In this document: in pieces, positions 51,750-60,302 of the stretch
Layout of the letters: each line of letters starts with the position of its first letter
How positions within the stretch are numbered: the first letter of the stretch is position 1
DNA from: Pseudomonadales bacterium
Lineage (GTDB): Bacteria; Pseudomonadota; Gammaproteobacteria; Pseudomonadales; Azotimanducaceae
Length of the DNA stretch: 64,000 nt
Direction: 5' to 3'
Assembly (NCBI GenBank): GCA_024234635.1
Contig: JACKNX010000009.1
Coordinates: forward strand, 1 to 64,000
The notes under the pieces: generated by a model
What the model saw: only the letters and a program-made list of their open reading frames with translations
Told to the model about the DNA's origin: nothing
Databases searched by the model: none
Program-made: the position numbers and the translations under genes

Positions 51750-52694
51750 TCAGAACTCGATCTGGCCACGGGCCCGCTGCTCCTGGGGCATCAGGCAGTC
51801 ATAGACAAAGCGGCTCACGGGCGTGGGAACACCGAGCTTCTCACCGAGCCGGATCAGTGCGCCGATCTGTGCGTCCAGTTCCGAGGGCCGGCCGTCCATG
51901 ATGTCGCGCTGCATCGATGCCGTGGTCGAGAACGGTACCGTTGCATGTACGGCGCTGACACGCTCGATGGCGTCAGGCGCCCAATGGACACCGAGCGTCT
52001 GGCCGACCGCGTGGATCTCGTCTTTGATCTGGTCCACCAGCGCCCGGCACCGGAGATCCTGGTACAACAACCCCATCGGCGCGCGCGTGATGGCGCCGAT
52101 GGCTCCGGCCGGCGCAACGCCGAGGAATTTCTGCCACAGCGCGGCCTGGATGTCGGCGGGTATTTCGGCGGTGACCGCTCGCGCGCGGTCGAAGGCGGCG
52201 CGGAGCGCTTCGGCATTGACGGGCACCGGCGCGCCAGCCTGCATGGGGGCGAACTGGATGTACGGCGCCACGGCTGCGTGGCGAATGCACCCCGGTCGCT
52301 CGATGGCAGCTGAAATGCCGCAAGTGCCGCCGAGTACGCAACCGTCGCCGAGTGCCTGCGCGAGCACGTCCGCGGCGTCGATACCGTTCTGTAGCGGGAC
52401 CACCACGGTCTCGGGACCAATCATCGGCCGGATGGCAACTCCCGCCTCACGCAGCTGCCAGGCCTTGACGCCAACGATCACCGCATCGACGACACCTGCG
52501 TCGGCCGGATTGTCAGAAACGGCAACCGGATCAAGTACCAGATCGCCCGCCGGGCTGACGATGCGCAAGCCATCGCGCCGCATGGCGGCGAGGTGCTCGC
52601 CCCTGGCAATGAAGACCACGTCCTCGCCGGCCTCTGCCAGGCGACCGCCAAAGTAACCGCCCACCCCACCGACGCCGTAGATCGCTATGCGCAC
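51750..52694 (-). CDS. 2-dehydropantoate 2-reductase family protein
   Basis: This 314-residue protein opens MRIAIYGVGGVGGYFGGRLAEAG with the NADPH-binding glycine motif, followed by DAVIVGVKAWQL, VVPLQNGIDAADVL and the catalytic-region TAEIPADIQAALWQKFLGVA with the conserved Lys. PanE-type enzymes reduce ketopantoate to pantoate for CoA, but many paralogs act on other keto acids. The start is GTG 52694 with GGGGGAG 4 nt upstream. No other pantothenate gene is nearby, so I leave the symbol blank. Confidence 0.88.
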   Translation of the reverse strand: MRIAIYGVGGVGGYFGGRLAEAGEDVVFIARGEHLAAMRRDGLRIVSPAGDLVLDPVAVSDNPADAGVVDAVIVGVKAWQLREAGVAIRPMIGPETVVVPLQNGIDAADVLAQALGDGCVLGGTCGISAAIERPGCIRHAAVAPYIQFAPMQAGAPVPVNAEALRAAFDRARAVTAEIPADIQAALWQKFLGVAPAGAIGAITRAPMGLLYQDLRCRALVDQIKDEIHAVGQTLGVHWAPDAIERVSAVHATVPFSTTASMQRDIMDGRPSELDAQIGALIRLGEKLGVPTPVSRFVYDCLMPQEQRARGQIEF

Positions 52695-52956
52695 GCTGCT
52701 CCCCCTGATGATGCCCGCCTGGCATGACACTCAGCACAACTGGTCACACCGGCAGGAAGCGGATACGCCGGAAGGCGTGTAAGTCCCCACGGCCTGGATT
52801 CCATGATCGGGGTGATCCGCCCGGCCTCAGCCTTCTGCGTCGTACGGGCATTCCCCTGCTCAGGCCGATTCCTGACTTCCGGCAGCGAAGGGCGCTGGGT
52901 CTGCACGCCAGACAATACAGGAGCAGCGGTCACACGTCAGGCAACGTCCGCCAGGT

Positions 52957-54408
52957 TTACCTGTCGGCATCCAGGCCAGGCGGCAGACGCCTGCCCACCC
53001 AGTTGGTGGCCCGCTCATAAGCACGCCCCACCTGCAGCACCCCGAAGTCGTCGCCCCAGCGCCCCCACACCTGCAAGCCCATGGGCAGACCGGCATCGTT
53101 GAAACCGGCGGGCACACACAGCGCCGGACCAGCCGCCATCGTCACCGGAATGACCACTTCCATCCACCGATGGTAGGTGTCCATCACGCGCGCTCCGATG
53201 CGCTCGGGCCAGCGCTGTTGCACGTCGAACGGAAATACCTGGGCGGCCGGGAGCAACAGATAGTCGTAGCGGGCGAACAGGCGCTCCGTTTCCCGATACC
53301 ACGCGGAACGCACGGCAGCCGCGGCGGTGACATCGAACGCGGACACTTTCAAACCCTGCTCCACCTCCCACGCTGCTTCCGGTTTCAGTTGCGCCCGCAT
53401 GGCGGGATCGTTCCATGCCGGCAGCAGCGAGCCACCAATCTGCCAGTGCCGAAGCGTCATCCAGTGGCGGAACAGGGATTCCATGTCGAACCGGGGCATC
53501 ACGGGTTCCACCGAGGCGCCGAGTTCGGTGAACACGTGCGTCGCCTGCTCACACAGGTTGAGCACACCCGCTTCCATGGCCAGGTGCCCGTTGAAATCTC
53601 CCAGCCAGCCCACGCGCATGCCCGTCAGATCACGCTCCAGCGGTTCGAGGAAGCGGCGCGGATCTTCGTGGATGGCATAGGGCGAGCGGGGATCCGGTCC
53701 CGCCATGGTGGCCAGCAGGGCGGCCAGGTCCGGTACGGTGCGCGCCATCGGCCCGCTCACACCCATGCGCAGGTGGAAAACCTCCGTCACCTCGTCCACC
53801 ACCCGACCAATCGTGGGCCGGAAGCCAAACACGTTGTTGAACGCGGCGGGATTGCGCAGCGACCCCGCGAAGTCGGAACCGTCCGCCACCGCCAGCATGC
53901 GCAGCGCCAGCGCGACCGCCGCGCCACCGCTCGAGCCACCGGCGGTGCGCGCGGGATCGTAGGCATTGCGGGTGGCGCCATGTACGGGATTGAACGTCTG
54001 CGAGCCGAGACCGAACTCCGGCGTGTTGGTCTTGCCGATGAAGAGCGCGCCGGCATCACGAATGCGCGCGATGGCGGGGGAATCGGTCGTTGAAACACGA
54101 TCGCGAAACAGCGGTGAGCCCTGGGTGAACGGCAGGCCGCGTACTTCGGACAGATCCTTCACCGCCTGCGGAATGCCATGCAGCCAGCCGCGTGACTGGC
54201 CGCGGTCGAGTTCCGCATCGGCATCCGCCGCCTGCGCCAGCAGTTCGTTCTCCGGCTGCAGTGCGATGATCGCGTTGTATTCCCTGTTATAGCGCGCGAT
54301 CCGGGCAAGACATGCCCGCATCACTTCCACGCACGACACCTCCCGCCGGTGGATGCTGCGGGACAACGTCAGCGCATCCAGGGTCACGAGATCATCCTCA
54401 GTCCACAC
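52957..54408 (-). CDS. amidase signature family enzyme
   Basis: This 483-residue hydrolase has the amidase signature triad: Lys84 in QAVKDLSEV, the cis-Ser in AGGSSGGAAVALA (about 159), and the nucleophile Ser183 in DFAGSLRNPAAF. Members hydrolyse amides, including GatA-like, fatty-acid and nicotinamide substrates. The start is GTG 54408, overlapping the end of the L,D-transpeptidase gene by 11 bp; a second GTG (54387) with GAGG before it is possible. No signal peptide is visible. The gene is downstream of and probably cotranscribed with the transpeptidase gene. The substrate is not known. Confidence 0.9.
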   Translation of the reverse strand: MWTEDDLVTLDALTLSRSIHRREVSCVEVMRACLARIARYNREYNAIIALQPENELLAQAADADAELDRGQSRGWLHGIPQAVKDLSEVRGLPFTQGSPLFRDRVSTTDSPAIARIRDAGALFIGKTNTPEFGLGSQTFNPVHGATRNAYDPARTAGGSSGGAAVALALRMLAVADGSDFAGSLRNPAAFNNVFGFRPTIGRVVDEVTEVFHLRMGVSGPMARTVPDLAALLATMAGPDPRSPYAIHEDPRRFLEPLERDLTGMRVGWLGDFNGHLAMEAGVLNLCEQATHVFTELGASVEPVMPRFDMESLFRHWMTLRHWQIGGSLLPAWNDPAMRAQLKPEAAWEVEQGLKVSAFDVTAAAAVRSAWYRETERLFARYDYLLLPAAQVFPFDVQQRWPERIGARVMDTYHRWMEVVIPVTMAAGPALCVPAGFNDAGLPMGLQVWGRWGDDFGVLQVGRAYERATNWVGRRLPPGLDADR

Positions 54409-55996
54409 CCGCCTCGCTCCCCTTGTCAGTCACTTCAACGCGCTGGTGCTGGTCCAGCGCCGCCAGCAGCCGGGCATCGCGACCGTACACATCGGCATAC
54501 AACCGCAATCCTTCTCCTTCCGTGTCCAGCGCCGTGAGGTATTGCAGCATCACCGGCACCGGGGACGCCAGTTTCTCATAGTGCGTGCGGGTCTGGGCCG
54601 TCCACTGGTCGATACGCGCCGTGTCACCGCCATCCGCGGCCAGCAGCAGCGACGCCAGCGTCAGGGCGTTCTCCACCCGGATGCAGCCGGAACTGAAGCT
54701 GCGCTCGCTCTTCTCGAACAGGTTCTTCGACGGCGTGTCGTGCAGGTACACGGACTGTGGATTCGGCATGTTGAACTTCACCTTGCCGAGTGCGTTCCAC
54801 ACACCCGGCGCCTGCCGGATCTGATACGGAAAACCGCCGCGCCGGTAGCCGGACCAGTCCACACCGTTCGGGTCCACCGTCTGGCCATCGCCGGTGAGCA
54901 CCTGCATGTGATTGGCCGCCAGATAACCGGCATCCCTGCGGATGGCAGGCAGGGTGTCCTTGTACAGAATGGTGGGCGGCACCGTCCAGGACGGATTGAA
55001 TACCAGGTGCGTGATCCTGGCCGTCAGCACCGGCGTCTGCCGGTACGGGCGTCCCACCACGGTGCGTGAGGTCCATTGCACTGTTTCGCCATCGAGGAGA
55101 TACAGCGTGTAACCCGCGATGTTCACAAGCACTGCGCGGCCCGTGCGCTGCGGCTCTTCCCAGCGCAGACGCTCCAGGTTGACGCGCAGGCGATCCACGA
55201 GCTGCTGCGCGGTGTCGTTCAGGGACGCGTGCGTGCGCGCACCGATCACGCCGTCGGCATCCAGTCCATGCCGCCATTGCCACTGCTTCACCAGTGCCAC
55301 CAGGTCCGCATCGAACACCGTTGCATCCACCGGCTCCGGTGTGGTGAACCCTTCGGCGGCCAGTCGGCGTCGAAGCGCCGGAATACGCGCATCCACCGCA
55401 TCCGGTTTCAGCGTCGGCCCATCCTCTACCGCGTCCCAGCCACCGGCATCCCGCAGTGCGCGATAGGTTTGCAGCCAGTCCATCAGGCGACGGTAGAAAC
55501 CGCCGCGCTGCGTGCGCTCCTTGATCACCGCAACAAAATCCGCCGACATCAGTGCATCCACGACCACGTCGGCCGGGGTGGCTGCGCTGTCCTGGCGGCT
55601 GTAGTTCCAGTCGGCTTCAATGGCCCAGGGATCAACCTGGCCGAAGCGCAGCACATGCACGTAACGCAGCAGCGTGTGTGTGAGCGCCACGTCGGCGATC
55701 TCGCGCTCCTGCGGTGCGAGCATGTCCAGCCTTCCAGGCTCCACCAGGCCCGGCTCGGGGAAATCCGCGGGATCGAGGCCATGCGCCGCCACCGTCGCCA
55801 GCAACGCAAGAAGACGGCCCATGGCGTCGGCGTTCCACAGCAGGCGATAGCCCGTGCGCGCGTAAATTGTGCGCACAGGCTCGCCCATGGTCAGGTTGGC
55901 CGCGTAAGCGGGTAACCGCTCGGCCAGCCCGTCGTCCGCCAGCACGCTTCGCGACGGCAGGACCAGCAGCAACGCCACCACCATGAACGTTTTCAC
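54398..55996 (-). CDS. YcbB-type murein L,D-transpeptidase
   Basis: This 532-residue protein has a signal peptide (FMVVALLLVLPSRSVLA), a scaffold region with a putative peptidoglycan-binding segment (QWRHGLDADGVIGARTHASLN), and a YkuD catalytic domain. HDTPSKNLFEKSERSFSSGC contains the catalytic His and Cys at about 420-438, and IRVENAL follows. LdtD/YcbB-type enzymes make 3-3 crosslinks in periplasmic murein. Its divergent partner encodes a YcbK-like endopeptidase, an arrangement recalling ycbB-ycbK in enterobacteria. The amidase gene follows with an 11-bp overlap. Confidence 0.92.
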   Translation of the reverse strand: MKTFMVVALLLVLPSRSVLADDGLAERLPAYAANLTMGEPVRTIYARTGYRLLWNADAMGRLLALLATVAAHGLDPADFPEPGLVEPGRLDMLAPQEREIADVALTHTLLRYVHVLRFGQVDPWAIEADWNYSRQDSAATPADVVVDALMSADFVAVIKERTQRGGFYRRLMDWLQTYRALRDAGGWDAVEDGPTLKPDAVDARIPALRRRLAAEGFTTPEPVDATVFDADLVALVKQWQWRHGLDADGVIGARTHASLNDTAQQLVDRLRVNLERLRWEEPQRTGRAVLVNIAGYTLYLLDGETVQWTSRTVVGRPYRQTPVLTARITHLVFNPSWTVPPTILYKDTLPAIRRDAGYLAANHMQVLTGDGQTVDPNGVDWSGYRRGGFPYQIRQAPGVWNALGKVKFNMPNPQSVYLHDTPSKNLFEKSERSFSSGCIRVENALTLASLLLAADGGDTARIDQWTAQTRTHYEKLASPVPVMLQYLTALDTEGEGLRLYADVYGRDARLLAALDQHQRVEVTDKGSEAGVD

Positions 55997-56072
55997 ACTG
56001 ACGATTCCGTGACTCCAAAGCCGTGGCGCCGCAGGTTACCATGGCGCCTCGAACACAATTCAGGAGGATGGG

Positions 56073-56579
56073 ATGAAGGCATGTCTCTGCCTGCTGCTGA
56101 CCCTGGGGCTCGTTCCCCCCGCCTTCGCGGAGAAGCGAGAGCTCGCATTTTTTCACACACACACCGGTAAATCCGTCGATCTTGTCTACTACATTGACGG
56201 CCACTATGTGCAGACCGCTCTCAGGAAGCTGAACGACTTCCTGAAGGACTTCCGCAATGGCGATGAGCATCCCATCGACCCGTCGCTCTTCGATGTGCTG
56301 CACGAGATCAAGACCCGCACCGGCAGCCAGCGCCCGTTCGAGGTGATCTCCGCCTTCCGCTCTCCCGTTACCAACGAGATGCTGCGTAACCGCGCCGCCA
56401 ACAGCGGCGTGGCGAAGGACAGCATGCATACGCACGGCAAGGCCATCGATGTAAGGCTGGCGGATGTGGATCTCACGACCCTGCGCGACGTGGCGCTCAA
56501 GCTGCAGCGTGGTGGCGTGGGTTTTTACCGGGATTCCAACTTCGTGCACGTGGACACCGGGCGGGTACGTCGCTGGTAG
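56073..56579 (+). CDS. YcbK/MepK-like murein endopeptidase (DUF882)
   Basis: This 168-residue protein has a signal peptide (CLCLLLTLGLVPPAFA) and an M15-like zinc peptidase domain. FEVISAFRSPVTNEML is the typical first strand, SMHTHGKAIDVRLADV contains the zinc His and Asp, and NFVHVDTGRVRRW carries the last His. YcbK/MepK cleaves 3-3 crosslinks made by L,D-transpeptidases. AGGAGG is about 5 nt upstream of the start. It lies 76 bp from the divergent L,D-transpeptidase gene, the expected functional partner. Confidence 0.92.
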   Translation: MKACLCLLLTLGLVPPAFAEKRELAFFHTHTGKSVDLVYYIDGHYVQTALRKLNDFLKDFRNGDEHPIDPSLFDVLHEIKTRTGSQRPFEVISAFRSPVTNEMLRNRAANSGVAKDSMHTHGKAIDVRLADVDLTTLRDVALKLQRGGVGFYRDSNFVHVDTGRVRRW

Positions 56580-56601
56580 TCAGCACGCCCGCCTCGGACA
56601 G

Positions 56602-57228
56602 TCAGCGCACGGCCGCCCCGCTGCGCGACCGCAGCACCGTAAGTTCCGCCAGCCCCATGAGGGCAAAGTAGACCGCGGCGCCCACGATCGCGCGCTCCGG
56701 ATACCGGTTCCACACACCGCCATCGCCGCGATCCGGATATACCTCGTCCAGCAATTGCCGCGTGATGCCCATCTCGGGCACGTCGATGAAGATGGTGCCG
56801 AACGTCACCGTCAGAAACGCCACGATGCCGAGCGCGGAGCGCTTCGCCAGTGCCTCGCGATCCGCCGCATCGCCCAGGAACAACGTGACGGCCCTGCCCG
56901 TCATCACACCGGCAAATACCAGCAGCAGGCTGGTACTGCCGGTGCCTGCCGCAAATGCCCACGCAAACACCGCGTAGAACACGAGCATGATGGCGAAGTA
57001 CTTGAGCCGATCCAGCACGCGCGGCTGCGCCAGCGCAATGCCGGCAAACAGGCCACCGGAGTGCAGTGTGAGAAATTCCATGAGCAGGAGGCCGATGCCG
57101 TAGGGCACCCAGCGGCCGTTGTCCCATTCGCGCGGCCACAGCCACACCTGCACGAGAACAACCGCCAGTCCAAGACAAGGTAGCGCACTGGCCAGAGCGC
57201 CCAGCCAGTGCCGCACCGCGGATGTCAC
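56602..57228 (-). CDS. multi-pass membrane protein of unknown function
   Basis: This 208-residue protein has about five hydrophobic segments: LPCLGLAVVLVQVWLW, VPYGIGLLLMEFLTLHSGG, YFAIMLVFYAVFAWAFAAG, LLLVFAGVMTGRAVTLFL and a C-terminal VGAAVYFALMGLAEL. I do not recognise a family. The start is GTG 57228, 4 bp after the SDR stop, so it appears to be the third gene of the P450-SDR operon. Its 3' end faces the murein endopeptidase gene. No catalytic motif is visible. Confidence 0.72.
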   Translation of the reverse strand: MTSAVRHWLGALASALPCLGLAVVLVQVWLWPREWDNGRWVPYGIGLLLMEFLTLHSGGLFAGIALAQPRVLDRLKYFAIMLVFYAVFAWAFAAGTGSTSLLLVFAGVMTGRAVTLFLGDAADREALAKRSALGIVAFLTVTFGTIFIDVPEMGITRQLLDEVYPDRGDGGVWNRYPERAIVGAAVYFALMGLAELTVLRSRSGAAVR

Positions 57229-57232
57229 CCGA

Positions 57233-57985
57233 TCACATGCCGCCCGTTACGTACAGGCACTGACCCGTCACCCAGCTCGACGCCGGTGACGCCATGAACA
57301 CCACGGCGTTACCGATATCCTCAGGGGTACCGAGGCGCCTGAGTGGCACACCGATGATCTGCTCGATGGGCTTGTCCTTGGGGAAGTTGGTGCTCTGGTT
57401 GAAGTTCTCGGTGGGGATGGGGCCCGGTGCCACGGCGTTCACGCGGATACGTGGCGCCAGTTCCAGCGCAAACGTTTCCGTGAGGCTGTTCACCGCCGCT
57501 TTCGACGCGGCGTACGGGCCGTTTTTCAGGCTGGAACCCTTGGCCGCCCGCGAGGAGATATTGATGATGGCGCCACCGTTCTCCCCCATGACCTGCGCGG
57601 CCACCTGGCAGCCGATGAACACCGCGCGCAGGTTGAGATCGAGTTGCGCGTCCCAGCGGTCAAGCGGTGTGCGCGTGAGATAGCGTGGCGTGGCGTCCGG
57701 CAGACCACCCGCATTGTTCACCCAGATACCGATATCGCCCAGTTCCTTTGCCTCTTCCGCCACCAGGCGGACCTGGTCTTCGTTGGTGACATCCGCCACC
57801 ACACCCTTGGCCTTGCGACCAAGCGCGCGCACCGCGTTCGCCACCTCGTCAACGTCCTTCTTCGTACGCGCGCATACCACGACATCCGCGCCTGCTTCCG
57901 CCAGACACAACGCGATGCCGCGCCCGATGCCCTTGCCGCCGCCGGTGACAACCGCCACGGTGCCGTCCAGTCTGAATGGATTCAT
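57233..57985 (-). CDS. short-chain dehydrogenase/reductase
   Basis: This 250-residue classical SDR has the cofactor motif TGGGKGIGRG (14-23), NNAG (90-93), the catalytic Ser in INISSRAA (about 144), Tyr158 and Lys162 in YAASK, and ends in GQCLYVTGGM. It resembles 3-oxoacyl and hydroxysteroid-type dehydrogenases. It follows the P450 gene with only a 4-bp gap, so both are likely translated from one message, and may oxidise the alcohol the P450 makes. The exact substrate is inferred only from context. Confidence 0.93.
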   Translation of the reverse strand: MNPFRLDGTVAVVTGGGKGIGRGIALCLAEAGADVVVCARTKKDVDEVANAVRALGRKAKGVVADVTNEDQVRLVAEEAKELGDIGIWVNNAGGLPDATPRYLTRTPLDRWDAQLDLNLRAVFIGCQVAAQVMGENGGAIINISSRAAKGSSLKNGPYAASKAAVNSLTETFALELAPRIRVNAVAPGPIPTENFNQSTNFPKDKPIEQIIGVPLRRLGTPEDIGNAVVFMASPASSWVTGQCLYVTGGM

Positions 57986-57989
57986 CGTC

Positions 57990-59276
57990 TTACCCCCTTG
58001 CCTTGAAACCGATGTGCAATTCCTTCAATGCCCTGAGCGCAAAATTGGGCATGACCTTGAAGTCGTTCATGCCGGGCTGAAACCACATGTCGTCGATCCT
58101 GTCCGTGAGCGCCTTGAACGCCCAGTACAGTTCGCGTCTCGCCAGCGGCGCGCCCAGGCAGTGATGGATACCGGAACCGAAACCGAGATGTCTGCCGGGT
58201 TTGTCGCGATCGAGGTCCAGCTTTTCCGGGCATTCGAATTCGCCGCTGTCTCGGTTTGCCGCGGCGTACCGGATGTTGATCATGGCGCCTTCGGGAATGG
58301 TGACGCCGTGCATCTCGATGTCACGCGTGGCGGTGCGGAACAGTCCCTGCACCGGGCCTTCCAGGCGTACCACTTCTTCCACGAACGTGCGCAGGTACTT
58401 CTCCGGGTTGGACTTGAGCCTGGTCCATACCTCCGGATTCTCGATGAGCAGCTTCACGCCGTAGGCAATGGCGTTGGTGGACGTTTCCGAGCCGCCAACA
58501 AACGTGTCGGCCATCATCTCCGCGTGCAGCTCGTTGTCATTGAGTGGCCGCCCCCACTCCGGAATGACACGGTTCACCATCTCCGACAGCAACGTATCGT
58601 CAGGCTCCCGGCGCAGCTTCTCGAAGATGGGCTGGAAGTAGTGCTGCGCCTCGATCTCCATTTCCACCGACCAGCGCTCTTCCTCTTCCGTCTGCATCAT
58701 GCCGAGACGCTGCACCCAGGCGTCCGTCCAGGCCTTGATGCGCCAGATGTCGGCTTCCTTCACGCCCATCTGCCGGCCGATGATGATGAGCGGCAGAGGC
58801 ACGGCAAACTGCTTCACCCAGTCGCACTGACCATCGCCGATGAAGGCGTCGATGAGCTTGTAGGCGGTCTCCGCCACGAACGGATCCATCGCGTCGATGC
58901 GCTTGGGCCTGAAGGCTTCGTTGAACATGGCGCGCATCTGCTTGTGATTCGGGTCGTCCCGCCCGGCCAGCGTCGGCGCCGGCAGCCAGCCCTTCTGCTC
59001 GTAGAGCTCGCGCATGCGCTTCGCGCGATCCTGGTCCATGCGCTCGGCGCCCCGCTGGCCGCGCTCATTGGAAAAGTCGGCGGTGTTCAGCAGCAGGTCG
59101 CGCAGATCGTCAAAGCGGGTGATCACGTAGAACCCGGTAATGGGATCTATCCACACCGGCGCTTCGTCGCGCAGCAGGCTGTAGGCATGGTACGGACAGT
59201 TCTGCAGGTCGTGACTCAGGAAGTTGATGTCTTCCAGCTTCTCAGGCACGACTGTGGTGTACGGGGTCTTGCTCAC
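57990..59276 (-). CDS. cytochrome P450 monooxygenase
   Basis: This 428-residue soluble P450 has the I-helix oxygen-binding FVGGSETSTN (259-268), where Gly-Ser replaces the commoner Ala-Gly before Glu-Thr, the ExxR pair E301-R304, and the heme loop GFGSGIHHCLG with axial Cys373. It hydroxylates an unactivated carbon using a ferredoxin, which is not encoded nearby. The start is GTG 59276 with GGAGGGAGG about 5 nt upstream; any longer frame runs into the divergent gene. The SDR follows with a 4-bp gap and probably carries out the next oxidation. Sequence resembles P450s of terpene/steroid and acyl substrates. Confidence 0.93.
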   Translation of the reverse strand: MSKTPYTTVVPEKLEDINFLSHDLQNCPYHAYSLLRDEAPVWIDPITGFYVITRFDDLRDLLLNTADFSNERGQRGAERMDQDRAKRMRELYEQKGWLPAPTLAGRDDPNHKQMRAMFNEAFRPKRIDAMDPFVAETAYKLIDAFIGDGQCDWVKQFAVPLPLIIIGRQMGVKEADIWRIKAWTDAWVQRLGMMQTEEEERWSVEMEIEAQHYFQPIFEKLRREPDDTLLSEMVNRVIPEWGRPLNDNELHAEMMADTFVGGSETSTNAIAYGVKLLIENPEVWTRLKSNPEKYLRTFVEEVVRLEGPVQGLFRTATRDIEMHGVTIPEGAMINIRYAAANRDSGEFECPEKLDLDRDKPGRHLGFGSGIHHCLGAPLARRELYWAFKALTDRIDDMWFQPGMNDFKVMPNFALRALKELHIGFKARG

Positions 59277-59411
59277 GGTTTTCCTCCCTCCGGGGCAGCG
59301 CCAGAATCTAACACGAAGCGCCGTGGTGTCGCGCTCTTCCCGCCGCTCGCCGCCGACCCGTGACGGGGTTAGGCTTGGGGGCGGAAAACGGCAAGTGCAA
59401 CGGAGGCTTTC

Positions 59412-60293
59412 ATGTCCAACGCCAATGTGACACCACAGATCAACACCGCCCGTGGCGGCCTGGACCTGGCCATGGGCAATCTCACGGATCCCGGCGTCAG
59501 CCGCTCGCCCACGTGGACCATGGGCGGCTGGCAACTCGCGTTCCTGCGCCTCGGTCCGGGCGCCAGCGCGGCCATCGACCAGGACAACGGCACGGTGTAC
59601 CTGAAGGTCATTGCCGGCAGCGTGGTCGGACGCAACTGGGGCGCCTATGCGGCGCCGGCCACGGTCGTGGATACGCGCTGGAATGCAGACAGCGTCATCG
59701 CCGGTGACGGCGGCGCGCTGGTGAGCGTGTTCACCGAAACGGCGGCAGTGCCCGCCAACGTGCGCACCATGGGTGAACTCGCGATACAGGGGCCGCACGC
59801 CGAGGTGATGCGCTGGCAGACCTTCGAGGAGAAGTTCGGCCCCGCCGCCGTCTACTTCAAGGGCAAACCGGCCCACATGGTGCCCGGCTTCCACCTGCTG
59901 GACAGCGACGGCGACGCGTATGCGTACGTGCATTTCTGGACGGCGGGCAAGGGCATCGACGTGTCGACCCACAACCACTCCCGCGAGCCGACGCCACTGT
60001 CTCCGGCCTTCGCGGAGATTCACCAGACACTGAACAACGGTACAGGCAAGGGCGGTATGTACCTGGCGGACGGCCCCGACGCGCCGCATCGCGACCGCTG
60101 CCTGCTGCAGCGCGGCGAGGAACACGGGCCGTTCTTCGATATCGACCCGGCAACCAGGCAGCCGGTGCTGCGGCCGAACGGCGCCGTGAGCTACCCGTGG
60201 CACGGATGGGAGTCCGGCCCCGATGACGGCACGGCCGAGGCGTTCGATCTGGTAACCGCGTACGAGATCACCACGAAGTACGCCAGGGTCTGA
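59412..60293 (+). CDS. bicupin-like protein, aldos-2-ulose dehydratase-type cupin
   Basis: This 293-residue protein has a His-rich cupin-like second half: PAHMVPGFHLLD, FWTAGKGIDVSTHNHS, AFAEIHQTLNNGTGKGG and YPWHGWESG. These match a cupin motif that I recall from aldos-2-ulose dehydratase-like proteins; the metal ligands would be the clustered His. The first half has a similar beta pattern (GWQLAFLRLGPGAS). There is no signal peptide. GGAGG is 5 nt upstream. It is divergent from the P450 gene and followed by a convergent permease. The enzymatic role is not established. Confidence 0.72.
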   Translation: MSNANVTPQINTARGGLDLAMGNLTDPGVSRSPTWTMGGWQLAFLRLGPGASAAIDQDNGTVYLKVIAGSVVGRNWGAYAAPATVVDTRWNADSVIAGDGGALVSVFTETAAVPANVRTMGELAIQGPHAEVMRWQTFEEKFGPAAVYFKGKPAHMVPGFHLLDSDGDAYAYVHFWTAGKGIDVSTHNHSREPTPLSPAFAEIHQTLNNGTGKGGMYLADGPDAPHRDRCLLQRGEEHGPFFDIDPATRQPVLRPNGAVSYPWHGWESGPDDGTAEAFDLVTAYEITTKYARV

Positions 60294-60302
60294 GCGCCGG
60301 GC

